From Coralloluteibacterium thermophilum (GTDB lineage: Bacteria; Pseudomonadota; Gammaproteobacteria; Xanthomonadales; Xanthomonadaceae): a stretch of 64,000 bases of DNA. The stretch spans positions 62,001-126,000 of the forward strand of contig NZ_JBHSGG010000003.1 of NCBI RefSeq assembly GCF_042654365.1. The letters run 5' to 3'. Each line of letters opens with the position of its first letter. Within the stretch, counting starts at the first letter, position 1. Below are positions 57,222 through 64,000 of this stretch, piece after piece. The notes under the pieces were generated by a model. The model did not search any database. It was not told where the DNA came from and was given only the letters and a program-made list of their open reading frames with translations. A program made the position numbers and the translations under genes.

Positions 57222-58274
57222 ATGCCACAGGAACGCGACGAGAGCGGGCGGTTCGCCGCCGCGCAGGACCCCATCGACGACGCCGCGCCGGCGCCGCCCG
57301 GCGACCAGCAGGACACACCGCCTGCCGAACCGGCCAGCCCGCTCGACGCACTGAACGCCGCGCTGGCGGCCCAGGACGAGCCGGCTGCGACCGGCGACCC
57401 AGCTCCGACCGCAGCCGAGCCGCCACCGGCCGAGGAGCCGCCTGCCCAGGGCGAGCCCGCAGCCAAGCCCGCCGAGCCGCAGAACGACGTCGACACCGAG
57501 GTCGCGGCGCTCGGCCTCAAGGGCCGCAGCGAGGAGCGCTTCCGCGCGATGTCGGCTGAGCTGTCCGAGCTGCGCCCGCTGCGCGAGCGGGTGACGGAAC
57601 TCACGGAGCGCGCCGCGGCCGCCGACGAGTGGGAGGCGACGGTCAAGAGCACCGGTGCGGCGCCGGAGGACTTCGGCATGGCGCTGGGCTTCCTCAAGCT
57701 GCAGGCAAGCCCGCGGCCCGAGGACAAGCGCCAGGCCTACGAGATGATCCAGCAGGTCGCGGCGAACCTCGCCAAGGACCTGGGCCTCGACGCGCACGGC
57801 CACGACGCGCTCGCCGCGCACCCCGATCTGCAGCAGCTGGTCGAGAAGGGCGAGGTGCCGCGGAACGTGGCGGCTGAGATCGCCGCACAGCGCCACCAGC
57901 AGCAGATGGGAACGCGGGCGCGCCAGGAGGAGACGCTGCGTGCCCAGCAGCAGACCGCGCTGGAGCGGGGTGCCGCGGCGGTGGACGCCGCGGTGTCGCA
58001 GCTCAAGGCCAGCGACGCCGACTTCGCCCGCAAGTTTCCGCTCCTGCAGCCGGCGCTGGACCTGATCGCGCGCAGCTTCCCGCCGGACCAGTGGGCGGCC
58101 GAGCTGCAGCGGCGGTACGCGGCGCTTCCGCCGATGCCGGCCCCGCCGCGGCCGCTGCCGCCGGTGAGTGAGGCACCGCTGCGGCCGACGGGCGCTGCCG
58201 CGGGCACAGCTGGCCTCGCGCGGGAAGCGAAGTCGCCGCTCGAAGCGCTGGAGATGGGACTCGCGGCCAAGTAG
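57222..58274 (+). CDS. Scaffolding-type protein
   Basis: The 350-residue product begins with an Ala/Pro/Glu-rich disordered arm (1-90). A coiled-coil centre follows (RFRAMSAELSELRPLRERVTELTERAA), and a helical C-terminus ends KSPLEALEMGLAAK. The gene lies between portal and capsid as in P22-like phages. No sequence motif proves the call; it rests on composition and position. Confidence 0.65.
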   Translation: MPQERDESGRFAAAQDPIDDAAPAPPGDQQDTPPAEPASPLDALNAALAAQDEPAATGDPAPTAAEPPPAEEPPAQGEPAAKPAEPQNDVDTEVAALGLKGRSEERFRAMSAELSELRPLRERVTELTERAAAADEWEATVKSTGAAPEDFGMALGFLKLQASPRPEDKRQAYEMIQQVAANLAKDLGLDAHGHDALAAHPDLQQLVEKGEVPRNVAAEIAAQRHQQQMGTRARQEETLRAQQQTALERGAAAVDAAVSQLKASDADFARKFPLLQPALDLIARSFPPDQWAAELQRRYAALPPMPAPPRPLPPVSEAPLRPTGAAAGTAGLAREAKSPLEALEMGLAAK

Positions 58275-58302
58275 CACCACCCCTTTACCAACGGAGAGCA
58301 GC

Positions 58303-58686
58303 ATGTCCACCGACAAGCAGATCGAACACGAGATCCAAGCCAAGGGCCTGACCGCGCCACGCGTCACGCCCGACGACATCGAGGCGGAGATCGACAGCGA
58401 GTACTACTTCACCGCAGCGCAGGGCGCGTTTCAGGAGCTGTCCACCTGCGGCGACAGCAGCGCGGAGCTTGCAGTGCCGAAGGCTCTGCACTTGCTGACC
58501 TTCTGCGTCCTCGTGTTGCGCAACGGCTTCACCGTCACAGGCGAGTCGGCCTGCGCCAGCCCGGAGAACTTCGACGCCGAGATCGGCCGCAAGATCGCGC
58601 GGCAGAACGCGGTCGCGAAGGTCTGGCCGCTGCTGGGCTTCAGGCTGCGCGATGCGCTGGCGAGGGGGCTCGCGACCGGGGCTTGA
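58303..58686 (+). CDS. Phage_gp49_66-like protein
   Basis: The 127-residue product matches the gp49/gp66 family: GLTAPRVTPDDIEAEIDSEYYFTAAQ, LHLLTFCVLVLRNGFTVTGESACASPENFDAEIGRKIARQNAVAKVWPLLGFRLRDAL. In many phages it lies with structural genes; its role is unknown. The 224-base gap to the capsid gene holds no gene I can support. Confidence 0.8.
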   Translation: MSTDKQIEHEIQAKGLTAPRVTPDDIEAEIDSEYYFTAAQGAFQELSTCGDSSAELAVPKALHLLTFCVLVLRNGFTVTGESACASPENFDAEIGRKIARQNAVAKVWPLLGFRLRDALARGLATGA

Positions 58687-58910
58687 TTCGCCGCCTCCGG
58701 GCAGCAGAGTGCGGGCCAGCAGGGCGGGGCGACCGTCGCGCAGCAGGGTCGGGATCACCCGGACCGGAGCGCGGCGCAGCCCCTCACCCTGAACACCGCT
58801 CAGCCGAATCGCCGGAGTCGCGTCCGGTAGCGCAGCACTGAGGCGTCGCGCCCCTCGAAGCGGATCAGTCGGCCGAAAGGCCAGCTCATCTACCCTTCGA
58901 GGATTGCGAA

Positions 58911-59969
58911 ATGCCCTTCACCCAGGCCGAGTTCGAGCGCGGCGCGCGCTATCAGCTCGAGTACCACGCCAAGAACGACCCCTTCGACCAGGTCAACACC
59001 GACCACCCCTTCCTGCGCGACATGATCGCGAAGAAGAAGGAGCGCATCGGCGGCAACGAGTACGTCACCGAGAACATCCGCGTCTCGAACGACTCCAACT
59101 TTCAGCACTACTTCGGCAAGGACCGGGTGACCTTCAACGAGAAGGACACCATCGAGCAGGCGAAGTACCCCTGGTACGACTTCCACGACGGCTTCGGCCT
59201 CGACGAGGACCGCCTCGCCGCCAACGGCATCAACATCACGGACGACGGCGAGACCAGCGTCGTGTCGGAGGCCGAGAAGATCCAGCTCGTCAACCTGATC
59301 GAGGAGCAGCGCACGACGCTGAAGCTCGGCGCGATGGAGAAGCTGGACGAGTCCCTGCACCTCGACGGCACGCAGGACCCGAAGGCGGCGCCGGGGCTGT
59401 CCTCGATCATCTCGCTGACGCCCGAGGTGGGCGTGGTCGGTGGCATCGATGCGGCCGAGAACGCCTTCTGGCGCAACATCGTCAACACCGGGATCAGCAC
59501 GGCCAGCGCCGGCAACCTGGTGCAGGAGATGGAGCGGGCCTGGCGCGCGGCGAGCCTGTACGGCAAGCGCGGCACGCCCGACCGCATCTACGTCGGCAGC
59601 GACTTCCTCGACGCCTACCGCAAGGACGCGCTCGACACGATCAACCGCCAGCTCAACATCCCGGGCCGGGGCGGCACCGCGGTGGACGCGTCGACGACGG
59701 GCCTGTTCTTCAAGGGCGTCGAGCTGATCTGGGACCCGACCTTCGACAAGCTGGACGAGCTCTACGGTCCCTTCACCGTGCCGTGGGCGAAGCGCGCCTA
59801 CTTCGTCAACACGAAGACGGTGATGCTGCGCCCGCTGAAGGGGCACTGGATGCGCGAGCGCAAGCCGCAGCGCCCCATCGACCAGTACGCGCACTTCTGG
59901 GCGGTGACGGGCAAGTACTCGTTCACCACCAACCAGCGCAACGCGAACGCGGTCCTCTCGATCGCCTGA
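58911..59969 (+). CDS. Major capsid protein
   Basis: The 352-residue product has the plan of a phage coat protein: a helical N-terminus (FERGARYQLEYHAKNDPFDQVN) and an E-loop-like segment (KYPWYDFHDGFGLDEDRLAANGINIT). A peripheral domain carries an AENAFWRNIVNTG helix, and strand-rich ends follow (IYVGSDFLDAYRKDALDTI ... WAKRAYFVNTKTVML). I take it as the coat by position, size and a recalled likeness to Bcep22/BPP-1-type coats. Confidence 0.8.
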   Translation: MPFTQAEFERGARYQLEYHAKNDPFDQVNTDHPFLRDMIAKKKERIGGNEYVTENIRVSNDSNFQHYFGKDRVTFNEKDTIEQAKYPWYDFHDGFGLDEDRLAANGINITDDGETSVVSEAEKIQLVNLIEEQRTTLKLGAMEKLDESLHLDGTQDPKAAPGLSSIISLTPEVGVVGGIDAAENAFWRNIVNTGISTASAGNLVQEMERAWRAASLYGKRGTPDRIYVGSDFLDAYRKDALDTINRQLNIPGRGGTAVDASTTGLFFKGVELIWDPTFDKLDELYGPFTVPWAKRAYFVNTKTVMLRPLKGHWMRERKPQRPIDQYAHFWAVTGKYSFTTNQRNANAVLSIA

Positions 59970-59978
59970 CCTCAACCC

Positions 59979-60004
59979 GGTCAGCGCCCTGCGGGGCGCT
60001 GGCC
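59979..60004 (+). terminator. Strong hairpin after the capsid gene
   Basis: An 11-pair stem (GGTCAGCGCCC with GGGCGCTGGCC, one G.U) with a four-base loop begins 10 bases after the capsid stop and has no T-run. It may stabilise the capsid mRNA end or reduce downstream transcription. Confidence 0.5.
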
Positions 60005-60023
60005 ACGCAAGAAGGACTGCCAC

Positions 60024-60272
60024 ATGCGACTGCTCACCGTCACCGACACGCCGCTGGTGCTCGACACGACTCCGTTCCTGTCGGGGTCCAATGCCATCGC
60101 GGTGAACCTCTCCGACTCGGCCGTGACCATCGAGGCCGCCGACTCCGCTGCCGACGACTTCACCACGTTCCTGGAGGTCGAGGCTGGGTCCCTGGTGGAG
60201 ATCGCGAACCTGCCTCCTCGGATCCAGCTTGCCGGCGCCGGCCCCCTCTACCTCATCGCGGACATGGACTGA
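60024..60272 (+). CDS. Small structural protein, decoration-like
   Basis: The 82-residue product (MRLLTVTDTPLVLDTTPFLSGSNAIAVNLSDSAVTIE...) is almost all strands and ends PLYLIADMD, like small head-decoration or spike proteins. It lies directly after the capsid gene. Function is inferred from position. Confidence 0.6.
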   Translation: MRLLTVTDTPLVLDTTPFLSGSNAIAVNLSDSAVTIEAADSAADDFTTFLEVEAGSLVEIANLPPRIQLAGAGPLYLIADMD

Positions 60273-60276
60273 TGAC

Positions 60277-60834
60277 ATGACGAAGATCCTCACCGTGGTC
60301 GTCACGCGCGACCAGATGGCCAAGCTCCCCACCGAGGTGTTCGAGCACGAGCTTCCGATCCTCCAGCTGCTCCACGGCGGCGAGAACAAGGTCAAGGTCG
60401 TCGACTCGCAGACCTGGGCCGGCGACGAGCTCGACGCGCGGACCGAGCTCGAGCGGCTCCGCAACAAGTACGACAAGCGCAACCTGCAGGTCGTCGACCG
60501 GGTCTACCCGCGCGGCGTGGCGGACCTGAAGGCCGCGGGTCTGAAGGTCCGCGACGGGGAGGCGGTCAAGCCCTCGCAGACGCTGATCCGCCGGCACAAG
60601 CCCGAGCAGCGGGTGTCCGGTTCCGCTGGCATCGAGCAGAGCTCGGCGCCCGGCGCCGACAAGGTCGGCGAGATCGAGGCTCTGGCCAAGGGGACCATCC
60701 CGGAGATCACCGCGGCGCTGCCGTCCCTGAGCAACGAGCAGCTGGACGAGCTCGAGGTGCACGAGGGCGCGAAGGACTCGCCTCGGGCCGGCCTGATGAA
60801 GGCCATCGAGGCCGAGCGCGACAGCCGCAACTGA
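60277..60834 (+). CDS. Head-region phage protein
   Basis: The 185-residue product (MTKILTVVVTRDQMAKLPTEVFEHELPILQLLHGG...) has an N-terminal alpha/beta part. A charged linker follows, and a C-terminal helical hairpin (LPSLSNEQLDELEVHEGAKDSPRAGLMKAIEAERD) has a HeH/LEM-like look. No function is assigned. A terminator follows 32 bases later. Confidence 0.62.
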   Translation: MTKILTVVVTRDQMAKLPTEVFEHELPILQLLHGGENKVKVVDSQTWAGDELDARTELERLRNKYDKRNLQVVDRVYPRGVADLKAAGLKVRDGEAVKPSQTLIRRHKPEQRVSGSAGIEQSSAPGADKVGEIEALAKGTIPEITAALPSLSNEQLDELEVHEGAKDSPRAGLMKAIEAERDSRN

Positions 60835-60865
60835 CCTACACGATCAACGATGGGCCGTTGAGCTT

Positions 60866-60897
60866 CTCGGGCTGGCGCGTGCCGGCCCGAGCTTTTT
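60866..60897 (+). terminator. Rho-independent terminator inside the late operon
   Basis: CTCGGGCTGGC (60866-60876) pairs with GCCGGCCCGAG (60881-60891; one G.U) around GCGT, followed by C and five T residues. It lies just before the Shine-Dalgarno of the connector gene at 60917, so it would limit or gate tail gene expression. Confidence 0.75.
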
Positions 60898-60916
60898 CAG
60901 GAGTCGGGAGTAGGGC

Positions 60917-62038
60917 ATGCCCTGGGTACAGATCGCAGACGCTGGCGTCCAGTACGAGTTCGACGATCACGGCTTTGGAGGCGCTGAGATGTCCGGCAGC
61001 GTCATCCGAGCCACGGACATGACTGGCGGGTTCAGCGTCCATCTCTGGGACACCCCGCGTCGCTTCCGGCTGACATTCTCGGACTACCGGTCCCATGCGG
61101 TGGTAGGCAACGAGGGTCTGAGCTACGTCGTGTACTACCCGGATGACGAGGAGGCCTTCGTCTACAACGGCGATACGGCACGCGACGCGCACAGGTTCGT
61201 GCCAAATCCCGTTGAGACGAGCGAGACGTGGTCTATCACGTACGGGGCTGGCGCCGGGACCGAGACATCCCGGCAGGACTCGTTCGAGATGCGGGTTGAG
61301 GTATGGGCCGACGGCCCACAACCCGAGGTCAGCTACAACTGCGAGTGCGAGGACGAGCACCCCAGCCGGACGCTGGCGGAGCTGCGCACGAGCCTCATGC
61401 GCAGGCTGGGATTCAGCGCTCAGGCTGCGAACCCACCCCCGGGGATGGCCGAGCTGCTCAACGACTTCCTCTACGACGCCCAGCAGCAGCTGATCTGGCG
61501 CTATGACGTGCTGCGCACGGAGCGCTTCTTCACCTGGGACCTGCTGCCCGGCGTGCGGTTCTACGACCTGGTGGACAACGTCGACACCTGCACTGTCGAG
61601 CTCGATCCGCGGAAGCTCTCGTGGGTCGGCGTGGAGCGCGACGGCCGCTGGTACGAGCTGATCCAGGGCATCCCGCCGGAACTCTACAGCCGGCCGGAGC
61701 AGAACTGGCGGCCGACGCGGTTCGAGATCCGGCAGTGCATCGAGGTGCACCCGGCGCCCGACGTCGCCGGCATGAAGCTCCGCGTCAAGGGACGCTTCCC
61801 ACCGACCCGCTTCCGCGAAGACGAAGACCGCACCAGCATCGACCACCACGCCGTGTTCCTGCTGGCGCTGGCGAATGCGAAGGCGCACTACCAGCAGCCG
61901 GATGCGGGGAACTACGTGCAGCAGCTCGAGGTGCTGATCCGCAAGCTCGTCGCCGGCGCGCACGGGACGCGGCGCTACATCCCCGGGGCGCGTCCGACCT
62001 TCCCGCGTGACGAGCCGCAGTGGGAGCCGCTGCCATGA
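60917..62038 (+). CDS. Head-tail connector/adaptor protein with extra N-terminal domain
   Basis: The 373-residue product has two parts. Residues 1-130 are strand-rich (GFSVHLWDTPRRFRLTFSDYRSHAVVG). The second part (from about 148, RTLAELRTSLMRRLGFSAQAANPPPGMAELLNDFLYDAQQQLIWRYDVL) resembles podophage adaptor proteins of the gp4/gp11 kind. A mid-protein CEC near 140 is notable. It probably extends the portal ring. The start at 60917 follows CAGGAG. Confidence 0.65.
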   Translation: MPWVQIADAGVQYEFDDHGFGGAEMSGSVIRATDMTGGFSVHLWDTPRRFRLTFSDYRSHAVVGNEGLSYVVYYPDDEEAFVYNGDTARDAHRFVPNPVETSETWSITYGAGAGTETSRQDSFEMRVEVWADGPQPEVSYNCECEDEHPSRTLAELRTSLMRRLGFSAQAANPPPGMAELLNDFLYDAQQQLIWRYDVLRTERFFTWDLLPGVRFYDLVDNVDTCTVELDPRKLSWVGVERDGRWYELIQGIPPELYSRPEQNWRPTRFEIRQCIEVHPAPDVAGMKLRVKGRFPPTRFREDEDRTSIDHHAVFLLALANAKAHYQQPDAGNYVQQLEVLIRKLVAGAHGTRRYIPGARPTFPRDEPQWEPLP

Positions 62039-62808
62039 GGCAGGTCGTGCTCAGCAGCCAGAAGGCCGGCATCACCCGCCTGCGCGGAAAGGGCGGCGCC
62101 TCGGCGGAGGCGCTCTGGGATCTGCGCAACGCCTACGTCACCTCGGCGCGCACGATCAAGCGCCGGCCTGGCATGCGCCGCCACATCGACCTGCCGCCGG
62201 GGACGGTGGGCCTGGCAGCTTTCGAGGGCGTGTTCGTCGTCTTCGCGTCGTCGCCGGTCGAGAACAGCGATCCCCGCGTACGGGTCGAGGTTCTGCGTCA
62301 CCCCTCGCGTGAGGGCGCGGAGCTGCGCAAGATCCACTTCGCCGCACCGTTCTACGGCGCGCTCTATGTGGCCGCCGAATTCGACCAGGGCGAGGTCTTC
62401 CACTACTGGCTCTCTGAGGGCGTCGCCTGGACGCCGCAGACGGTCAAGATGGCTGGCGACCGTGTCGAGCCAACGGTGCAGAACGGGTTCTCGTATGTGG
62501 CCACCAGGGCGGGAGATCCCCGAATCGCGTGGGCGCCCGGAGTGCCGCGCGCGGTCGGGGATGTGGTCGAGCCGACGGTGCAGAACGGATTCGAGTACGT
62601 CGTGGTCGACGTCATCGGCTCGGCTCCGGCCTCTGGCGCGGTTGAGCCGGTCTGGCCGACGGAGGAGGGCGCACAAGTCATCGAGGACACCGATGCCGGC
62701 GGCGGGTCTGCGCCGACTCCACCCGCGCCAGCGCCGCCGCCGACCCCATACCCGCCAGGCTATGGCGGCGGCCGATCCAACAACGACATCCCGCAGCAGG
62801 CACGCTGA
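62035..62808 (+). CDS. Tail or stopper protein with repeated EPTVQNG/EPVWP modules
   Basis: The 257-residue product starts (MRQVVLSSQKAGITRLRGKGG) like packaged-DNA stabilisation proteins: VVLSSQKAGITRLRG ... LWDLRNAYVTSARTIKRRPG. It then has two EPTVQNGF-containing units (near residues 144-152 and 181-189) and an EPVWP unit (near 209-213). It ends in a Pro/Gly-rich tail. It overlaps the adaptor by ATGA and the next gene by TGATG. Confidence 0.62.
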   Translation: MRQVVLSSQKAGITRLRGKGGASAEALWDLRNAYVTSARTIKRRPGMRRHIDLPPGTVGLAAFEGVFVVFASSPVENSDPRVRVEVLRHPSREGAELRKIHFAAPFYGALYVAAEFDQGEVFHYWLSEGVAWTPQTVKMAGDRVEPTVQNGFSYVATRAGDPRIAWAPGVPRAVGDVVEPTVQNGFEYVVVDVIGSAPASGAVEPVWPTEEGAQVIEDTDAGGGSAPTPPAPAPPPTPYPPGYGGGRSNNDIPQQAR

Positions 62809-64000
62809 TGGCCGCACCGACCTGGAGCCCTGGCACCCTCTACCGTCCCGGCGCACTGGTGCAGCCTCGCACCAGTACCGGCGTGGTGCAGACCGCGCTG
62901 CAGAATCCCGACTTCGAGCAGGGGAACGTCGGCTGGGACCTCGGGCCCGGCTTCTCGATCTTCTCCGGCACGAGCGTCGAGGGCAGGCCGTACCAGGGCA
63001 ATTGGGGCCTGCTGTTCGTCCAGCCGGCGCAGGACTCGCAGGTCCGCGAGGCGACGAACCTGGCGAAGGTGCCAGTGCGCGCGGGGCAGTCGATCAGCGC
63101 AAGCGCGATGGTCAACCTCGGCGGCCCGTCGCAGCAGTTCTCGTTCTGGCTGCAGCTGGTGTACCTCGACGCGAACGACGAGCCGGTCGGGCAACCGATC
63201 CAGGGCAACCGCGTGACGCGTCCCGCGGCCGACTGGCGCCGCATCAGCGTGACCGGTGTCGCCCCCGCAGGCGCTGTGTGGGCGGTCCTGCAGACCGCGA
63301 CGCAGGCGACCAACTACAACCCGACGCCGCGCGCGCGGCTCGACAGCTTCACCTGGAACTACGCCTTCGCCGGTGCGCCGGATGGGCTGCTCTACAAGGC
63401 GGTGCAGGCCGAGGCCGGCCGCAGCGGATCCACCGAGCCGGCGTGGCCGCCGGTGCTCGGCGTGCAGGTCGTCGACAACGAGGTGATCTGGGAGGCCGTC
63501 CTCACCAACCGGGTGGTCTGGGAGGCGCGGCCGGTGCTGAAGACCGGCGAGACCGAGCCGGCATGGCCGGAAGTGCCAGGCGCGTTCGTGCTCGACGGCA
63601 CGATCAGCTGGCGCACCACGGCACGGAACATCGAGGACGACAACTGCCCGAACACGTCGGTGGTGCTGATCGCCGCGGCGAAGGTGTTCGGTGCCTACCG
63701 CGACGTCACGCGGTTCTCGGCCACCGCCAACCCGCGGGACTGGTCCGCGGTCGAGGACGCGGGCTTCCTCGACACCGGACAGCAGTCGCCGGTCTCGAGC
63801 GAGACGAAGGTCCTGGCCTTCTACCGCGGGAACATGGCGCTCTGGACGCCGAGCACCATGCAGCTCTGGCAGGTCGACCCCGACCCGTCGCAGATGTCGC
63901 TGCTCGACACCATCGAGGGCATCGGCAGCATCTGGCCGAAGGCGACGGCGCCGGTGGCCGGCGATGTCTACTTCCTCTCGACCCTGGGCGTGCGGTCCGT
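62808..64000 (+). CDS. Tail protein, P22 gp10-like, cut by window edge
   Basis: At least 397 residues are visible. The N-terminus (MAAPTWSPGTLYRPGALVQP) starts a WSPGT-type module. Then comes a jelly-roll-like segment (about 30-175, NPDFEQGNVGWDL ... ISASAMVNL) of carbohydrate-binding kind. Two EPAWP modules follow (near 205 and 248). A beta-propeller-like part (from about 265, VVLIAAAKVFGAYRDVTRFSATANPRDWSAVEDAGFLD ... MALWTPSTMQLWQVD) resembles P22 gp10/tail hub proteins. The 3' end is beyond the window. Confidence 0.7.
   Translation, partial: MAAPTWSPGTLYRPGALVQPRTSTGVVQTALQNPDFEQGNVGWDLGPGFSIFSGTSVEGRPYQGNWGLLFVQPAQDSQVREATNLAKVPVRAGQSISASAMVNLGGPSQQFSFWLQLVYLDANDEPVGQPIQGNRVTRPAADWRRISVTGVAPAGAVWAVLQTATQATNYNPTPRARLDSFTWNYAFAGAPDGLLYKAVQAEAGRSGSTEPAWPPVLGVQVVDNEVIWEAVLTNRVVWEARPVLKTGETEPAWPEVPGAFVLDGTISWRTTARNIEDDNCPNTSVVLIAAAKVFGAYRDVTRFSATANPRDWSAVEDAGFLDTGQQSPVSSETKVLAFYRGNMALWTPSTMQLWQVDPDPSQMSLLDTIEGIGSIWPKATAPVAGDVYFLSTLGVRS

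Larger units (their letters stand above)
34586..64000. mobile_element. Lambda-organised prophage at the initiator tRNA gene, right end outside window
   Basis: From the tRNA onward all genes are phage-like: recombinase, leftward recombination operon, repressor/cro switch, replication, terminase, capsid and tail. The left boundary is within or at the end of the tRNA gene, inferred from the recombinase frame ending there. No copy of the tRNA 3' half was seen elsewhere in the window, so attR lies beyond 64000. The capsid gene order (terS, terL, portal, scaffold, Gp49-like, capsid, connector) and the P22 gp10-like partial gene suggest a podophage. Confidence 0.93.

Noticed and set aside
58687..58910. 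A gene in the gap before the capsid gene
   Set aside because: Only short frames without a ribosome binding site or conserved look are present on both strands.
62808..64000. Diversity-generating retroelement as in phage BPP-1
   Set aside because: No reverse transcriptase, VR or TR is visible in this window; only the structural gene order is similar.

Overview
The window is GC-rich DNA, very probably the chromosome of a gammaproteobacterium of the Xanthomonadales (Lysobacteraceae/Xanthomonadaceae-like). The gene order supports this: tmk-holB-pilZ, prmB-aroC-asd-fimV-truA-trpF-trpB-trpA-accD, and glmM ... tpiA-secG-tRNA-Leu(GAG)-nuoA to nuoN-initiator tRNA, as I recall it from Xanthomonas-type genomes. 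Intergenic gaps carry G/C-rich low-complexity repeats. No contig name or database result was available.

Bases 1-34629 are housekeeping chromosome. First come nucleotide and replication genes with type IV pilus genes (partial tmk, holB, pilZ), then a minus-strand sco/psd pair. Next is a plus-strand run for protein release-factor methylation, aromatic amino acid, lysine/threonine and tryptophan synthesis, pilus assembly (fimV) and fatty acid synthesis (accD), followed by glmM, a 2-oxoglutarate/Fe(II) oxygenase, a MAPEG protein and an SDR enzyme. Then come tpiA, secG, tRNA-Leu and the complete 14-gene nuo operon for respiratory complex I (19647-34484), ending at an initiator tRNA-Met gene (34553-34629).

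Bases 34586-64000 are the left and central part of a lambda-organised prophage inserted at the initiator tRNA. It runs off the right edge, so attR, the lysis genes and the distal tail genes are not seen. A serine recombinase reads into the tRNA gene and ends a tightly coupled leftward operon (44936 down to 34586) with an orphan DNA methyltransferase, HTH proteins, a PD-(D/E)XK nuclease, a Sak4-like ATPase and many small genes. The immunity region (about 44970-47030) lies between two near-identical divergent promoters, PL-like and PR-like. It holds a CI/LexA-type repressor, a 40-residue proline-rich peptide, a two-helix membrane protein (SLATT-like) and an oppositely oriented exported protein, in the place where lambda keeps rexAB. 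To the right are cro, a tR1-like terminator, a CII-like regulator, a replication initiator/DnaB pair, NinB-, Mom-, Ref- and RuvC-like genes, then terminase, portal, scaffold, major capsid and head-tail genes of podophage type (P22/BPP-1-like layout).

The most interesting parts are the immunity-region cassette with its shared CTARACYG operator half-sites, the recombinase whose stop codon lies in the tRNA anticodon, and the Mom-like candidate inside the replication/recombination operon. Apart from the short gaps described, no stretch over 300 bases lacks a gene.
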